Source of the DNA: Burkholderia sp. TSV86
GTDB lineage: Bacteria; Pseudomonadota; Gammaproteobacteria; Burkholderiales; Burkholderiaceae
Assembly (NCBI RefSeq): GCF_001522865.1
Contig: NZ_LOWB01000035.1
Span: 1-37,134 of the forward strand
Length of the DNA: 37,134 nucleotides
Direction: 5' to 3'
The notes beneath the pieces are model-generated. The model was not told where the DNA came from, searched no databases, and saw nothing but the letters and a program-made list of their open reading frames with translations. Below, one piece after another: positions 1 through 7,283 of the stretch. The stretch's first letter is position 1. Each line of letters opens with the position of its first letter. Position numbers and translations under genes: made by a program.

Positions 1-77
1 ATTGCTTTCAGGTTTTAAGGTTTCCATGACCCCATTCTCTCAAAGGTTGAGGTCTCCGAAAAACCCGGGCCGATTCA
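1..77 (-). mobile_element. Left partial IS3-family element (5' end, reading out of the window)
   Basis: Read on the minus strand, the terminal inverted repeat starts TGAATCGGCCCGGG at position 77. It is followed by GAGAGAATGGGGTC and an ATG at 27 that opens a truncated orfA (METLKPESN...). The layout matches, base for base in most positions, the element at the right end of the window (37059 onward), but the two differ at about a quarter of positions, so they are related rather than identical insertion sequences. Only the first 77 bases are present. Confidence 0.75.
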
Positions 78-469
78 CGGCTTGCGTGCAGATAGCCTTG
101 AGTCATGCGTGTTGTTCGTTGCATGGCTATGTGTATTCGAGGCATGCGCTCGAAAGTCGGCGGGACGGACGCGAGTTCATGAGGCGGCGCACGTATCGAT
201 TCGTGCCGGTGGTGCGGCGCATGCATTTCTCATTCGATCGGAAAGCCGTGGGATTCGGCGGCGGCCAGTTTGCCGCGCATTGCCGATGCGCGCTGCTATC
301 CGCAGAAAAGCGGCAAACCGGGCGGATGTGACGCGGCAGGCGGTGGCCCCGGATGCCGCTCGCGTGTTGAGGTTTATGAAGCGCTGTTTCAGGCGGCGCG
401 GAAAATGGCTGGGAAAACGCAAATGGGCGGGAACGTTACAGGCGCTTTGCCGGCTCGATGGAGGACGTG
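78..469. other. Gene-free stretch between IS end and atpC
   Basis: No supported gene is visible here. Several overlapping open frames exist on both strands, but none looks like a known protein and none has a convincing ribosome site. The F-ATPase beta gene (atpD), which normally sits directly upstream of atpC in N-ATPase operons, is not recognisable. This is probably decayed or recombined sequence next to the IS. Confidence 0.5.
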
Positions 470-916
470 ATGTCCTCACTGTTGCGAATCGATGTTCTCA
501 GTATCGAAAGGGTACTTTATGCGGGTGACGCGCGCTTTGTCGTCGTGCTGGGCGAGAGCGGCGATCTTGGCATCTATTCGCGACATACTCCGCTTTTCAC
601 GCGGATTCGTCCTGGAGTCGTCACGGTCGTCGACGCTGGCACGGGCGAGCCGCGCCGTTTACTGGTCGCGGGCGGTGTGCTCGAGGTGGCGCGCGAGGGC
701 GTCACGCTGATTGCCGACCATGCGTTGCGTACGCCCGAGCTTGATGCAATGCGTGCGTCGGCGGCGCGCCGTGCCACCGACGCATGGCGCAAGCGCTACG
801 CGCAAGAAGTTCGGCAATCGTTCGATTTCGTGGCGGCAGAAACGGAATTGCTCGATGAAATCCGGCGTTTTTTCATGTTGGCATTGCGCCGCGAAACGCA
901 GCACGATGGGGGATGA
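470..916 (+). CDS. atpC: F1Fo ATP synthase epsilon subunit (orphan, N-ATPase-like)
   Basis: This 148-residue protein begins MSSLLRIDVLSIERVLY and shows the epsilon beta-sandwich pattern: a GESGDLGIYSRHTPLFTRI stretch, then GGVLEVAREGVTLIADHALR, then a C-terminal helical part (about residues 90-145). Epsilon sits on the central stalk of F1 and couples rotation to catalysis. The start at 470 is chosen because GGAGG at 460-464 lies five bases upstream. An in-frame ATG at 458 is less well placed. No other ATP synthase subunit gene lies on either side: upstream is IS-adjacent sequence and downstream is a convergent regulator. In N-ATPase operons, known as atpDCQRBEFAG, the next genes would be expected immediately downstream. 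It is therefore probably a leftover of a broken operon. The assignment rests on the N-terminal domain pattern. Confidence 0.75.
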   Translation: MSSLLRIDVLSIERVLYAGDARFVVVLGESGDLGIYSRHTPLFTRIRPGVVTVVDAGTGEPRRLLVAGGVLEVAREGVTLIADHALRTPELDAMRASAARRATDAWRKRYAQEVRQSFDFVAAETELLDEIRRFFMLALRRETQHDGG

Positions 917-1013
917 AGCGATGACACGGTGCAACGCGCGCCGAGCGCCGCGGGCATCGGATGGACGCGATTGCGTTTGCACACGTCGCCCGTGCAAGTT
1001 TGCTGCTGTCGAG

Positions 1014-1661
1014 TTAGTCCTCGTCAGAATCGTCCACCAGCTTGTGCCGTATCGCATAGCGAATGAGCGCGGCTTCGTGCGGCATTTGCATTTTCTCGAG
1101 AATCCGGGTTTTGTAGGTGCTGATTGTTTTCGCACTGACATACAGCGCTTGCGCGATCTCGGAAATCGATTCGCCTGCGGCGATACGCCGGAACACTTCG
1201 AACTCGCGATCCGACAAGCGCTGATGCGGCAGCGCGCCGGCGGGCTCGTTCAGGCTCTGCGCCAGTTGTTCGGCCATCGTAAGGCTCACGTAGACACCGC
1301 CTGCTGCAACTTTCGTCACTGCGCCGATGAGTTCGGCGCTCGCGCTTTCCTTCGTCATATAACCGGATGCGCCCGCTCGAAATGCGCGCACTGCGTATTG
1401 CTGTTCCGCGTGCATGGTGAGCACGAGAATATGCAGCGCGGGCCTTTCGTCCTTGATCTGCTTGATCAGCTCGACGCCGGTTCGCCCAGGCATCGACAGA
1501 TCGAGCACGAGCACTTGCGCCTCAGTGTCGCGCACGAGCGCGACCGTCGATGCGCCATCCCATGCTTGACCGGCCACTTCGAAGCCGCTGGCGTTTTGCA
1601 GGATGTGGCGCAGGCCGTCGCGAACCAGTGTGTGATCATCGGCAATGAGCACTTTGATCAT
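1014..1661 (-). CDS. NarL/FixJ-family response regulator
   Basis: A 215-residue two-domain regulator. The receiver domain (about 1-120) has the acidic pair D8-D9, phospho-acceptor D54 in LVLDLSMPG, T82 and K104. A LuxR-type helix-turn-helix covers about 150-205 (LSDREFEVFRRIAAGESISE, then AQALYVSAKTISTYKTRI). The start at 1661 is preceded by GAGGACC on the minus strand; a longer frame reaching 1886 is an unsupported extension. No histidine kinase is adjacent, so its partner must be encoded elsewhere. Its neighbours are anaerobic and storage-metabolism genes, suggesting a role in hypoxia or stress signalling; that is inference. It converges on atpC with a 97-base gap. Confidence 0.92.
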   Translation of the reverse strand: MIKVLIADDHTLVRDGLRHILQNASGFEVAGQAWDGASTVALVRDTEAQVLVLDLSMPGRTGVELIKQIKDERPALHILVLTMHAEQQYAVRAFRAGASGYMTKESASAELIGAVTKVAAGGVYVSLTMAEQLAQSLNEPAGALPHQRLSDREFEVFRRIAAGESISEIAQALYVSAKTISTYKTRILEKMQMPHEAALIRYAIRHKLVDDSDED

Positions 1662-2138
1662 GACAGAGGTCCTCGCGGTTGGGCGGCCGGCGGCGGCGCG
1701 GCCGCAGTCGGGCATGCCGGGCTGACGCGTGCAAGGCAGGCGGCTGATGTGATTGCGGACAGTGGCGGGGCGACGAGGCGGCAGGCGTGGGACCGGAAGC
1801 ATGCGCGCACGGCGTCTTGCGCACGGCTTCGCGCGGCAGCGGGCGTTCGCAAACCACGCAGTCGTGCCGGGCAGGAAAATCGGCAACGCAATCGGCAGCG
1901 CGCAGCCCGACGCAGGGAGCGCGGCGCCGGCGCGGCGTTGGGGGAGGGCGCGCTGGCAGTCATGAGTTGTTTCCGGGCCGTTCGCCCGATTTTATGGCGT
2001 GTGTACAAGCGCCGCGCATGATGCGCGCACGCTCGAGGCTGGTATGCGATTGTGCATGGGTTGGGACATTTCTCCAAATAACGTTGCGGCTTCGCATCGC
2101 GCGATGCGTCGTTCGCGTATGCCGCAAGCAACGCGCGG
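1662..2138. other. Divergent intergenic region upstream of regulator and USP gene
   Basis: About 480 bases with no credible gene; the long open frames are GC-rich shadows. It should hold the promoter of the response regulator (leftward). The USP promoter signal, an FNR/ANR-type box, lies at its right edge. Confidence 0.5.
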
Positions 2139-2152
2139 TTGATTGACGTCAA
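2139..2152 (+). promoter_or_regulatory. FNR/ANR-type box upstream of USP gene
   Basis: The sequence is TTGAT-TGAC-GTCAA, a single mismatch from the FNR/ANR consensus TTGAT-N4-ATCAA. It ends about 80 bases before the USP start at 2232, a sensible position for an activator. The same one-base variant (GTCAA half-site) recurs twice at 5893-5964, which supports it as a real regulon signal. Confidence 0.65.
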
Positions 2153-2231
2153 GCTGTCATGGCGTGGCAGCGTCAGACTGGCAACGGATGATGCCGCGGC
2201 GGCGGCGGACGAATCGATGATCGGAGGAGAT

Positions 2232-2717
2232 ATGTACCAGCGGATTTTTGTGGCATTCGACGGCAGCCGCTGCGCCAGCCTCGCGTTGGAAGAAGCGGTC
2301 CGTATCGCTGCGGTGTCGGGCGGCTCGGTGATGGCTGGGTGCGTCGTCGAGCACGCGCCGAGGCTTGTCGATGTCGGCAGTGGTTTCGTCGACGAGCCGA
2401 CGCGCGAGGACGCAATCGCCGTCGCGGCTGCGACGGCGGCGCTCGAAGCGGCGAAGATAGTGTTTCAGCAGCGCAATGTGTGCGGCGCGGTGCGCGCGAT
2501 CGATGCGGATGGCGGCAGCGTGCCCGAGGTGCTGGTGCGGACGGCGGCGCAATACGACGCCGATCTGATTGTGATGGGAACGCACGGGCGGCGCGGGATG
2601 GTGCGCATGTGGGTCGGCAGCGTCGCCGAATCGGTGTTGCGCATGGCCGACCGGCCGGTGCTGATGGTGCGCGAATCGGTGAGTGAATCGTCGGACGAGA
2701 AACCATCGCAGCGGTAG
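2232..2717 (+). CDS. Universal stress protein, single UspA domain
   Basis: A 161-residue UspA-fold protein. It has the ATP-binding signature G116-x2-G119-x9-G129-S130 (GTHGRRG, then GSVAES) and the N-terminal strand IFVAFDGS with Asp10. The start at 2232 has a strong GGAGGAGA ribosome site at 2223-2230. USPs of the ATP-binding class support survival under hypoxia and growth arrest. An FNR-type box about 80 bases upstream suggests oxygen-dependent induction. It is monocistronic and converges on the next USP operon. Confidence 0.93.
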   Translation: MYQRIFVAFDGSRCASLALEEAVRIAAVSGGSVMAGCVVEHAPRLVDVGSGFVDEPTREDAIAVAAATAALEAAKIVFQQRNVCGAVRAIDADGGSVPEVLVRTAAQYDADLIVMGTHGRRGMVRMWVGSVAESVLRMADRPVLMVRESVSESSDEKPSQR

Positions 2718-2913
2718 CGGGCATGGGGGCCGCGCTGATTCGATGTCCGCGCGTGCCGCTGCCCGCCGCTGCACATGCTGGATGGCGTGATGGGGCCGGA
2801 TCGGCCGCCAAATGTTTTATGCGTGTTCGCGTCGACGTGATGACGCCGTTTCCGATTCGCATGGCGGCGGCGGGCGCAGCCGGTTCGTCCGTCAAACGCC
2901 ATTGTCACTCTTG

Positions 2914-3747
2914 TCAGTGCGACATCAGCACCGGCACTGTCATCGTTTCAAGCATCGTATGCGTTGCGCCGCCGAGTACGCGCTCGTATATACGCGCATG
3001 GCCGTAAGCGCCAGCCACAAGCAAATCGGCATGCAAATCGCTCGCGCGATTGAGCAGCGTCACGCCGACGCCGCCCGCATCGCATGGCGTTGTTGAGAAC
3101 GACGCACGAATGCCGTGATGCGCAAGGTATGCCGAGACATCGATGCCTGCGGGCGTGGCTTCAAGCTCGTGCCGCTTGCCGGGCCGCACTGTCTCGACGG
3201 TAACGAAGCGCGCGTGTATCAGCAGCGGCAGCGCATCGGTGACGGCACGGCTCGCTTCGCGGCTGCCGTCCCAGCCGATCAGCACGTTTTCTCCGCAATG
3301 GGCAAGCACGGCAGCGCGTGGCAGCACGATTGCGGGGCGGCCGCTCGCCATCAGCATGTCGGCCGCAAAATGATACGGGGCGGCGTCGGCTGCGCGATCG
3401 TCCGGGTCGGGCTGGCCGAGCACCAGCAAGTCGGCATGCCTGGCGTGCAGTGGCGCGACTTCGGAGATAGGCCCGACAGGCGCGCGCCATTCGACGCTGC
3501 GGCCGGCGCGTTCGGCCGCCGCCAGGAATGCGTGCTTGGCCTCGTCTCGCCGTACCGCGTGCTGCCGTTGGTCCTCGGCAAACGGCGCCTTGTCGGGGCG
3601 ATACAGCAGCTCGAACGGGTTGTTGCCCGCCGCATACAAGCCGATCAGATGCGCGTCGAAACGCTGGGCGAGTTCGAGCGCGAACGCGGCGCGTTTCGCG
3701 CAGTGCCGGCTATTGTCCAAATGAACGAGCAAGGTTTTGTAGGTCAT
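2914..3747 (-). CDS. Tandem-domain universal stress protein
   Basis: A 277-residue protein with two Usp-like halves. The first (about 1-140, MTYKTLLVHLDNSRHCAKRA) lacks a clear glycine-rich nucleotide motif. The second (about 150-277) starts VLIGWDGSREASRAV and ends with GAYGHARIYERVLGGATHTM. It is the last gene of a leftward three-gene operon. Its ATG overlaps the ackA stop by four bases, so translation is coupled. It is a paralogue of the first gene of the operon, so acetate kinase is sandwiched between two similar USPs. Function is inferred to be stress or anaerobic survival. Confidence 0.92.
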   Translation of the reverse strand: MTYKTLLVHLDNSRHCAKRAAFALELAQRFDAHLIGLYAAGNNPFELLYRPDKAPFAEDQRQHAVRRDEAKHAFLAAAERAGRSVEWRAPVGPISEVAPLHARHADLLVLGQPDPDDRAADAAPYHFAADMLMASGRPAIVLPRAAVLAHCGENVLIGWDGSREASRAVTDALPLLIHARFVTVETVRPGKRHELEATPAGIDVSAYLAHHGIRASFSTTPCDAGGVGVTLLNRASDLHADLLVAGAYGHARIYERVLGGATHTMLETMTVPVLMSH

Positions 3748-4985
3748 GGCAGTTCCTGTTCAGAAGTCGTTCGCGTGCCGGCGCCCACTGTGCGGCGTAG
3801 TAACCGCAATGCGTTGCGCGCGGCAATCCAGGCTTCGTCGGTCGGCTCGACAACGACTGTCACGGCACTGCCGTCGCGCGAGACGACATGTGTATTCGCC
3901 GCATTGGCCGCGGGATCAAGTGCGACGCCGAGCCAACCGAGCGCGGCGCATACCCGCTCGCGCACCGGCGCGCAATGCTCGCCGACGCCGGCGGTGAACA
4001 CCAACATGTCGAGGCCGCCGAGCACGGCCGCGAGTGCGCCGATTTCGCGAACAATGCGATGCACGTACAGCGCAAGCGCATCGCGCGCGCGAACGTCATC
4101 GGTTTCGTGCGCGAGCAGCACACGCGGATCGGCGGACAGGCCGGATAACCCTTTGAGCCCTGCGTCGTGATAGAGCAATTGGCCGAGCGCGCGATGCGAC
4201 AGCCGTTCGACATCGAGCAAGTGCAGTACCGCGCCGGGATCAAGCGAACCGCAGCGGGTGCCCATCATCAAGCCGTCGAGCGCGGAGAAGCCCATCGTAG
4301 TGGCGACGCTGCGCAGTTCCCGCAATGCGCACAGGCTTGCGCCGCTGCCGAGATGCGCGGCGATCATGCGGCCTTGCGCACGCGTTCCGAATGCTTCGTC
4401 GAGCGCGACCGTCAGGTATTCGTAGGACAAACCGTGAAAGCCATAGCGCCGCACGCCTTTGTCGAACCATGCGTGAGGCAGCGGCAACAACCGTTCGACG
4501 CGCGGCAGCGTGTGATGAAAGGCCGTATCGAACACCGCAACTTGCGGCACGCCGGGCAACACGCGTTGCAAGGCGTCGATTGCGTCGAGATTGTGCGGCT
4601 GGTGTAACGGGGCGAGCGGAATCAACTTGCGCAGCGCGCCGATCGTCGCGTCGTCGGCGATGACCGGCGCGACGTAGTGTGCGCCGCCATGCACGACGCG
4701 ATGCGCGACGGCCGCCACGTCCAGATTCGGCAGCCGTTCGTCGAGCCACGCGATGATCGGCGCGAGTGCGGCCCGATACGGGTCACCGGCGGCGGCCGCG
4801 AGCACGCGGGGCGGTTCGCCGTCGACGCGCAGCGATGCGTGGCCGCCGATGTCTTGCACTTCGCCTGCGTGCAGCGGCTGGCGGGCCGGATCGCCGTGCG
4901 GCGGGTACGCGTACAGCGCGAACTTGATACTCGACGAGCCTGCATTGAGCACGAGAAGGGTTCGGATCCGCATTGCCGTGCTCAA
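3744..4985 (-). CDS. ackA: Acetate kinase
   Basis: A 413-residue protein converting acetyl phosphate plus ADP to acetate plus ATP, giving substrate-level ATP when respiration is limited. Family motifs are present in order: LVLNAGSSSIKFALY near the N-terminus, AHRVVHGGAHY, VAVFDTAFHHTLP, RRYGFHGLSYEY, AAHLGSGASLCA and VFTAGVGEHCAPVRER. Its ATG overlaps the upstream USP stop by four bases, and its own stop overlaps the downstream USP start, making a tight operon. No phosphotransacetylase gene is in the window. Two FNR-type boxes lie upstream of the operon's first gene. Confidence 0.96.
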   Translation of the reverse strand: MSTAMRIRTLLVLNAGSSSIKFALYAYPPHGDPARQPLHAGEVQDIGGHASLRVDGEPPRVLAAAAGDPYRAALAPIIAWLDERLPNLDVAAVAHRVVHGGAHYVAPVIADDATIGALRKLIPLAPLHQPHNLDAIDALQRVLPGVPQVAVFDTAFHHTLPRVERLLPLPHAWFDKGVRRYGFHGLSYEYLTVALDEAFGTRAQGRMIAAHLGSGASLCALRELRSVATTMGFSALDGLMMGTRCGSLDPGAVLHLLDVERLSHRALGQLLYHDAGLKGLSGLSADPRVLLAHETDDVRARDALALYVHRIVREIGALAAVLGGLDMLVFTAGVGEHCAPVRERVCAALGWLGVALDPAANAANTHVVSRDGSAVTVVVEPTDEAWIAARNALRLLRRTVGAGTRTTSEQELP

Positions 4986-5824
4986 TGCGACATCAGCACG
5001 GGAAGCGTCATCGACGCGAGCACCGTGCGGGTTGTGCCGCCCATCAACAGTTCGCGCCAGCGCGCGTGACCGTATGCGCCCATGACCATCAAGTCTGCGC
5101 CGGATTCATACGCGCGCGACAGCAGCGCGTCGCCAACCGATACGCCGGGGCCGCCGGCGATGTCGAGCACGTCCACGTCCGGCGCATGGCGTGCGAGCAT
5201 GAGCGCCGCATCCGCGCCGGGTATGCGTTCGCCGAACGGCTCGCTGAGCGCTTCGTCACCCACCGTCGCGATCAGCGTGCGCTTGGCGCGCTCGAGAAAC
5301 GGCAACGCATCGTGCGCGGCGCGCGTCGCCTCGCGGCTGCCGTCCCATGCGACGAGCACACGTTCGCCGACGATCGGAAACGCGCCCGTGCGCGGAATGA
5401 GCAGCACCGGTTTGCCCGCAGCCAGCACCAGCCGTTCGGGGAAGTGCTCGTCGATATAGGTCTCGGGATCGTCCGGGTTGCTTTGGCCGATGATCGTCAG
5501 ATCCGCGCAGCGCACGTATGGCAATGCAGCCCGATTGGCATGCTCGCCGATAGCCACCCAGCGGCGGCTGACGCGAGCGCGCAGTGTTTCCGCATGGAAC
5601 AGCCGTTCGATCGCGCCGCGCTGCTCGTTGCGCAGGCGCGCGTGTTCGGCGAAGTAATCGGCCGAACCGGCCATCACATAGAACGAGCTGGGATCGGGCG
5701 TGAAAGTTGCGAACAGGCCCGTCAAATGAGCGTCGAAACGGCGGGCGATGCGCAATGCGAGATCGAGCCGCAGAGGCGCGCGTTCGCTGGTGTCGAGATG
5801 TACAACCAGGCTTTTGTAGCTCAT
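4982..5824 (-). CDS. Tandem-domain universal stress protein
   Basis: A 280-residue, two-half USP (MSYKSLVVHLDTSERAPLRL). The second half contains VLVAWDGSREATRAAHDALP and the glycine-rich GAYGHARWRELLMGGTTRTV. It is the first gene of the USP-ackA-USP operon. FNR/ANR-type boxes sit 69 and about 127 bases upstream of its ATG, between it and the divergent storage-polymer operon. It closely resembles the USP at 2914-3747, including the ending VPVLMSH / LPVLMSH, which suggests duplication within the operon. Confidence 0.92.
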   Translation of the reverse strand: MSYKSLVVHLDTSERAPLRLDLALRIARRFDAHLTGLFATFTPDPSSFYVMAGSADYFAEHARLRNEQRGAIERLFHAETLRARVSRRWVAIGEHANRAALPYVRCADLTIIGQSNPDDPETYIDEHFPERLVLAAGKPVLLIPRTGAFPIVGERVLVAWDGSREATRAAHDALPFLERAKRTLIATVGDEALSEPFGERIPGADAALMLARHAPDVDVLDIAGGPGVSVGDALLSRAYESGADLMVMGAYGHARWRELLMGGTTRTVLASMTLPVLMSH

Positions 5825-5892
5825 CGCCGGTGCTCCGTGAGAGGGGTTAGCGTCGATGCGATTCAGTCTAGGAGGCGGCCGCCCGGCTTCGC

Positions 5893-5906
5893 TTGATACA
5901 GGTCAA
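5893..5906 (+). promoter_or_regulatory. FNR/ANR-type box 1 (USP-ackA / pha divergent promoter)
   Basis: TTGAT-ACAG-GTCAA. It is closer to the leftward USP-ackA-USP operon (69 bases from its ATG), so it probably serves that promoter. Confidence 0.7.
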
Positions 5907-5950
5907 CGGTATGGGTGCCGGAAGCCGTGCGCCGTCCGCTTGCCGTTCGC

Positions 5951-5964
5951 TTGATGCAGGTCAA
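5951..5964 (+). promoter_or_regulatory. FNR/ANR-type box 2 (USP-ackA / pha divergent promoter)
   Basis: TTGAT-GCAG-GTCAA. It lies 58 bases after box 1 and 103 bases before the phasin-like start at 6068, so it probably serves the rightward pha operon. Confidence 0.7.
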
Positions 5965-6067
5965 GCGGCGCTGGCATGCCGGGCCGCACAGTGGTAGGGC
6001 CGCCGGGCAGAGGCCGGGTGGTGCGTGGCGGATCGCGCATCCGTTGCCTCGATCGATGAGGGTGAAG

Positions 6068-6547
6068 ATGACGAATGACATCATCGCGGTGTCGCTCGAC
6101 GGTTACCGCGCCGGCTGCGATGCCGGGTTGGGGATGCTATCAAGCATGCACGACTGGAGGCTCGAATGGCTCCGGCTGCAGGCGCGCGCAATCGAGCGGG
6201 ACTACGCGGCCACGCGCAATGTGCGTGCGGCACTCGCAACGGCGGCGGATTGGCGGGCTTTCGTCGAAGCGAACCAGAAGACGCTGCACGATTATTTGAA
6301 TGCCAGCGCGGCGATTTGGCAGGAGGCGAGCGAAATGAGCGTGCGCATGCAACATGATTGGGCTGCTGCCGTGCGCGGCTGGACGCAGAACGCGCAAGCC
6401 GACGGGCTGCGCCGTTGGAGCAGTGCGTTCGAGCGTCCGGCGGCCGAAGCCGCTGTTGCGACCGACGCCGTGCTGGCCGAGCCGTCGCCGCCGCTCGCGC
6501 CGGCAGCGGGCCGGCGTGCCAGCCGAGGAGAGGCCCATGCACACTGA
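6068..6547 (+). CDS. Phasin-like PHB granule-associated protein
   Basis: A 159-residue, largely helical protein (MTNDIIAVSLDGYRAGCDAG), rich in Ala, Trp and Gln through about residue 125, then a Pro/Ala-rich tail ending in RRASRGEAHAH. It looks like a small phasin that coats polyhydroxybutyrate granules, and it is the first gene of an operon with acetoacetyl-CoA reductase and PHB synthase. The start at 6068 is chosen over upstream in-frame ATGs because it follows GAGGGTGAAG. The stop overlaps the phaB start region. Phasins are weakly conserved, so the name leans on context. Confidence 0.7.
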   Translation: MTNDIIAVSLDGYRAGCDAGLGMLSSMHDWRLEWLRLQARAIERDYAATRNVRAALATAADWRAFVEANQKTLHDYLNASAAIWQEASEMSVRMQHDWAAAVRGWTQNAQADGLRRWSSAFERPAAEAAVATDAVLAEPSPPLAPAAGRRASRGEAHAH

Positions 6548-7283
6548 ACGGGTGGCTTTCGTGACAGGGGGGATGGGCGGCCTCGGGACCGCGGTCAGCC
6601 GCCGGCTGTTGGCGGCGGGCATGACAGTCGTCGTTTCCCACACCGAACGCAACGATCATGTCGCGACATGGCTGGCGCGCGAGCGCGACGCCGGACGTGT
6701 GTTCCACGCGCTCGAAGTCGACGTGTCGGACTTCGATTCGTGTGCGCAATGCGCGCGGCGCGCGCTCGACGAATTTGGGCGCGTGGACGTGCTCGTCAAC
6801 AATGCGGGCGTGACATGCGACGCCAACTTCATGAAGATGACGAAGCGTCAGTGGGATACGGTGTTGCGCACCGATATCGACGGGTTGTTCAACATGACCA
6901 AGCCGTTTGTGCCGGGAATGATCGAGCGCGGTTATGGCCGTATCGTCAATATCGGCTCCGTCAACGGCGAGCAGGGAGCTTACGGGCAGACCAATTACTC
7001 GGCCGCGAAGGCGGCCGTACATGGCTTCACGATGGCGCTCGCGCGGGAACTCGCGCGTTACGGCGTGACGGTCAATACCGTATCGCCGGGCTATCTCGCG
7101 ACATCGATGGTGGAGGCTGTGCCAACGGAGATACTGGAAAAGCGCATCCTGCCGCAGATTCCAGTCGGCCGGCTCGGCCGGCCTGACGAGATCGCCGCAC
7201 TCGTTGCGTATATCTGTTCCGATGAGGCCGGGTTTGCGACCGGCGCGGATTTCGCGATCAACGGCGGCATGCATATGCAATGA
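6537..7283 (+). CDS. phaB: Acetoacetyl-CoA reductase (SDR family)
   Basis: A 248-residue short-chain dehydrogenase that reduces acetoacetyl-CoA to (R)-3-hydroxybutyryl-CoA with NADPH, the second step of PHB synthesis. It shows the nucleotide motif TGGMGGLG (10-17), NNAG (88-91), and catalytic S141, Y154 and K158 (YSAAK). The start at 6537 follows GAGGAGAGG. It overlaps both the phasin-like gene upstream and phaC downstream, so the three are co-translated. No beta-ketothiolase (phaA) is in the operon. Confidence 0.94.
   Translation: MHTERVAFVTGGMGGLGTAVSRRLLAAGMTVVVSHTERNDHVATWLARERDAGRVFHALEVDVSDFDSCAQCARRALDEFGRVDVLVNNAGVTCDANFMKMTKRQWDTVLRTDIDGLFNMTKPFVPGMIERGYGRIVNIGSVNGEQGAYGQTNYSAAKAAVHGFTMALARELARYGVTVNTVSPGYLATSMVEAVPTEILEKRILPQIPVGRLGRPDEIAALVAYICSDEAGFATGADFAINGGMHMQ

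Noticed and set aside
711..2021. 436-codon plus-strand open frame
   Set aside because: Antisense shadow of the response regulator in GC-rich DNA; the minus-strand protein has clear receiver and HTH motifs.
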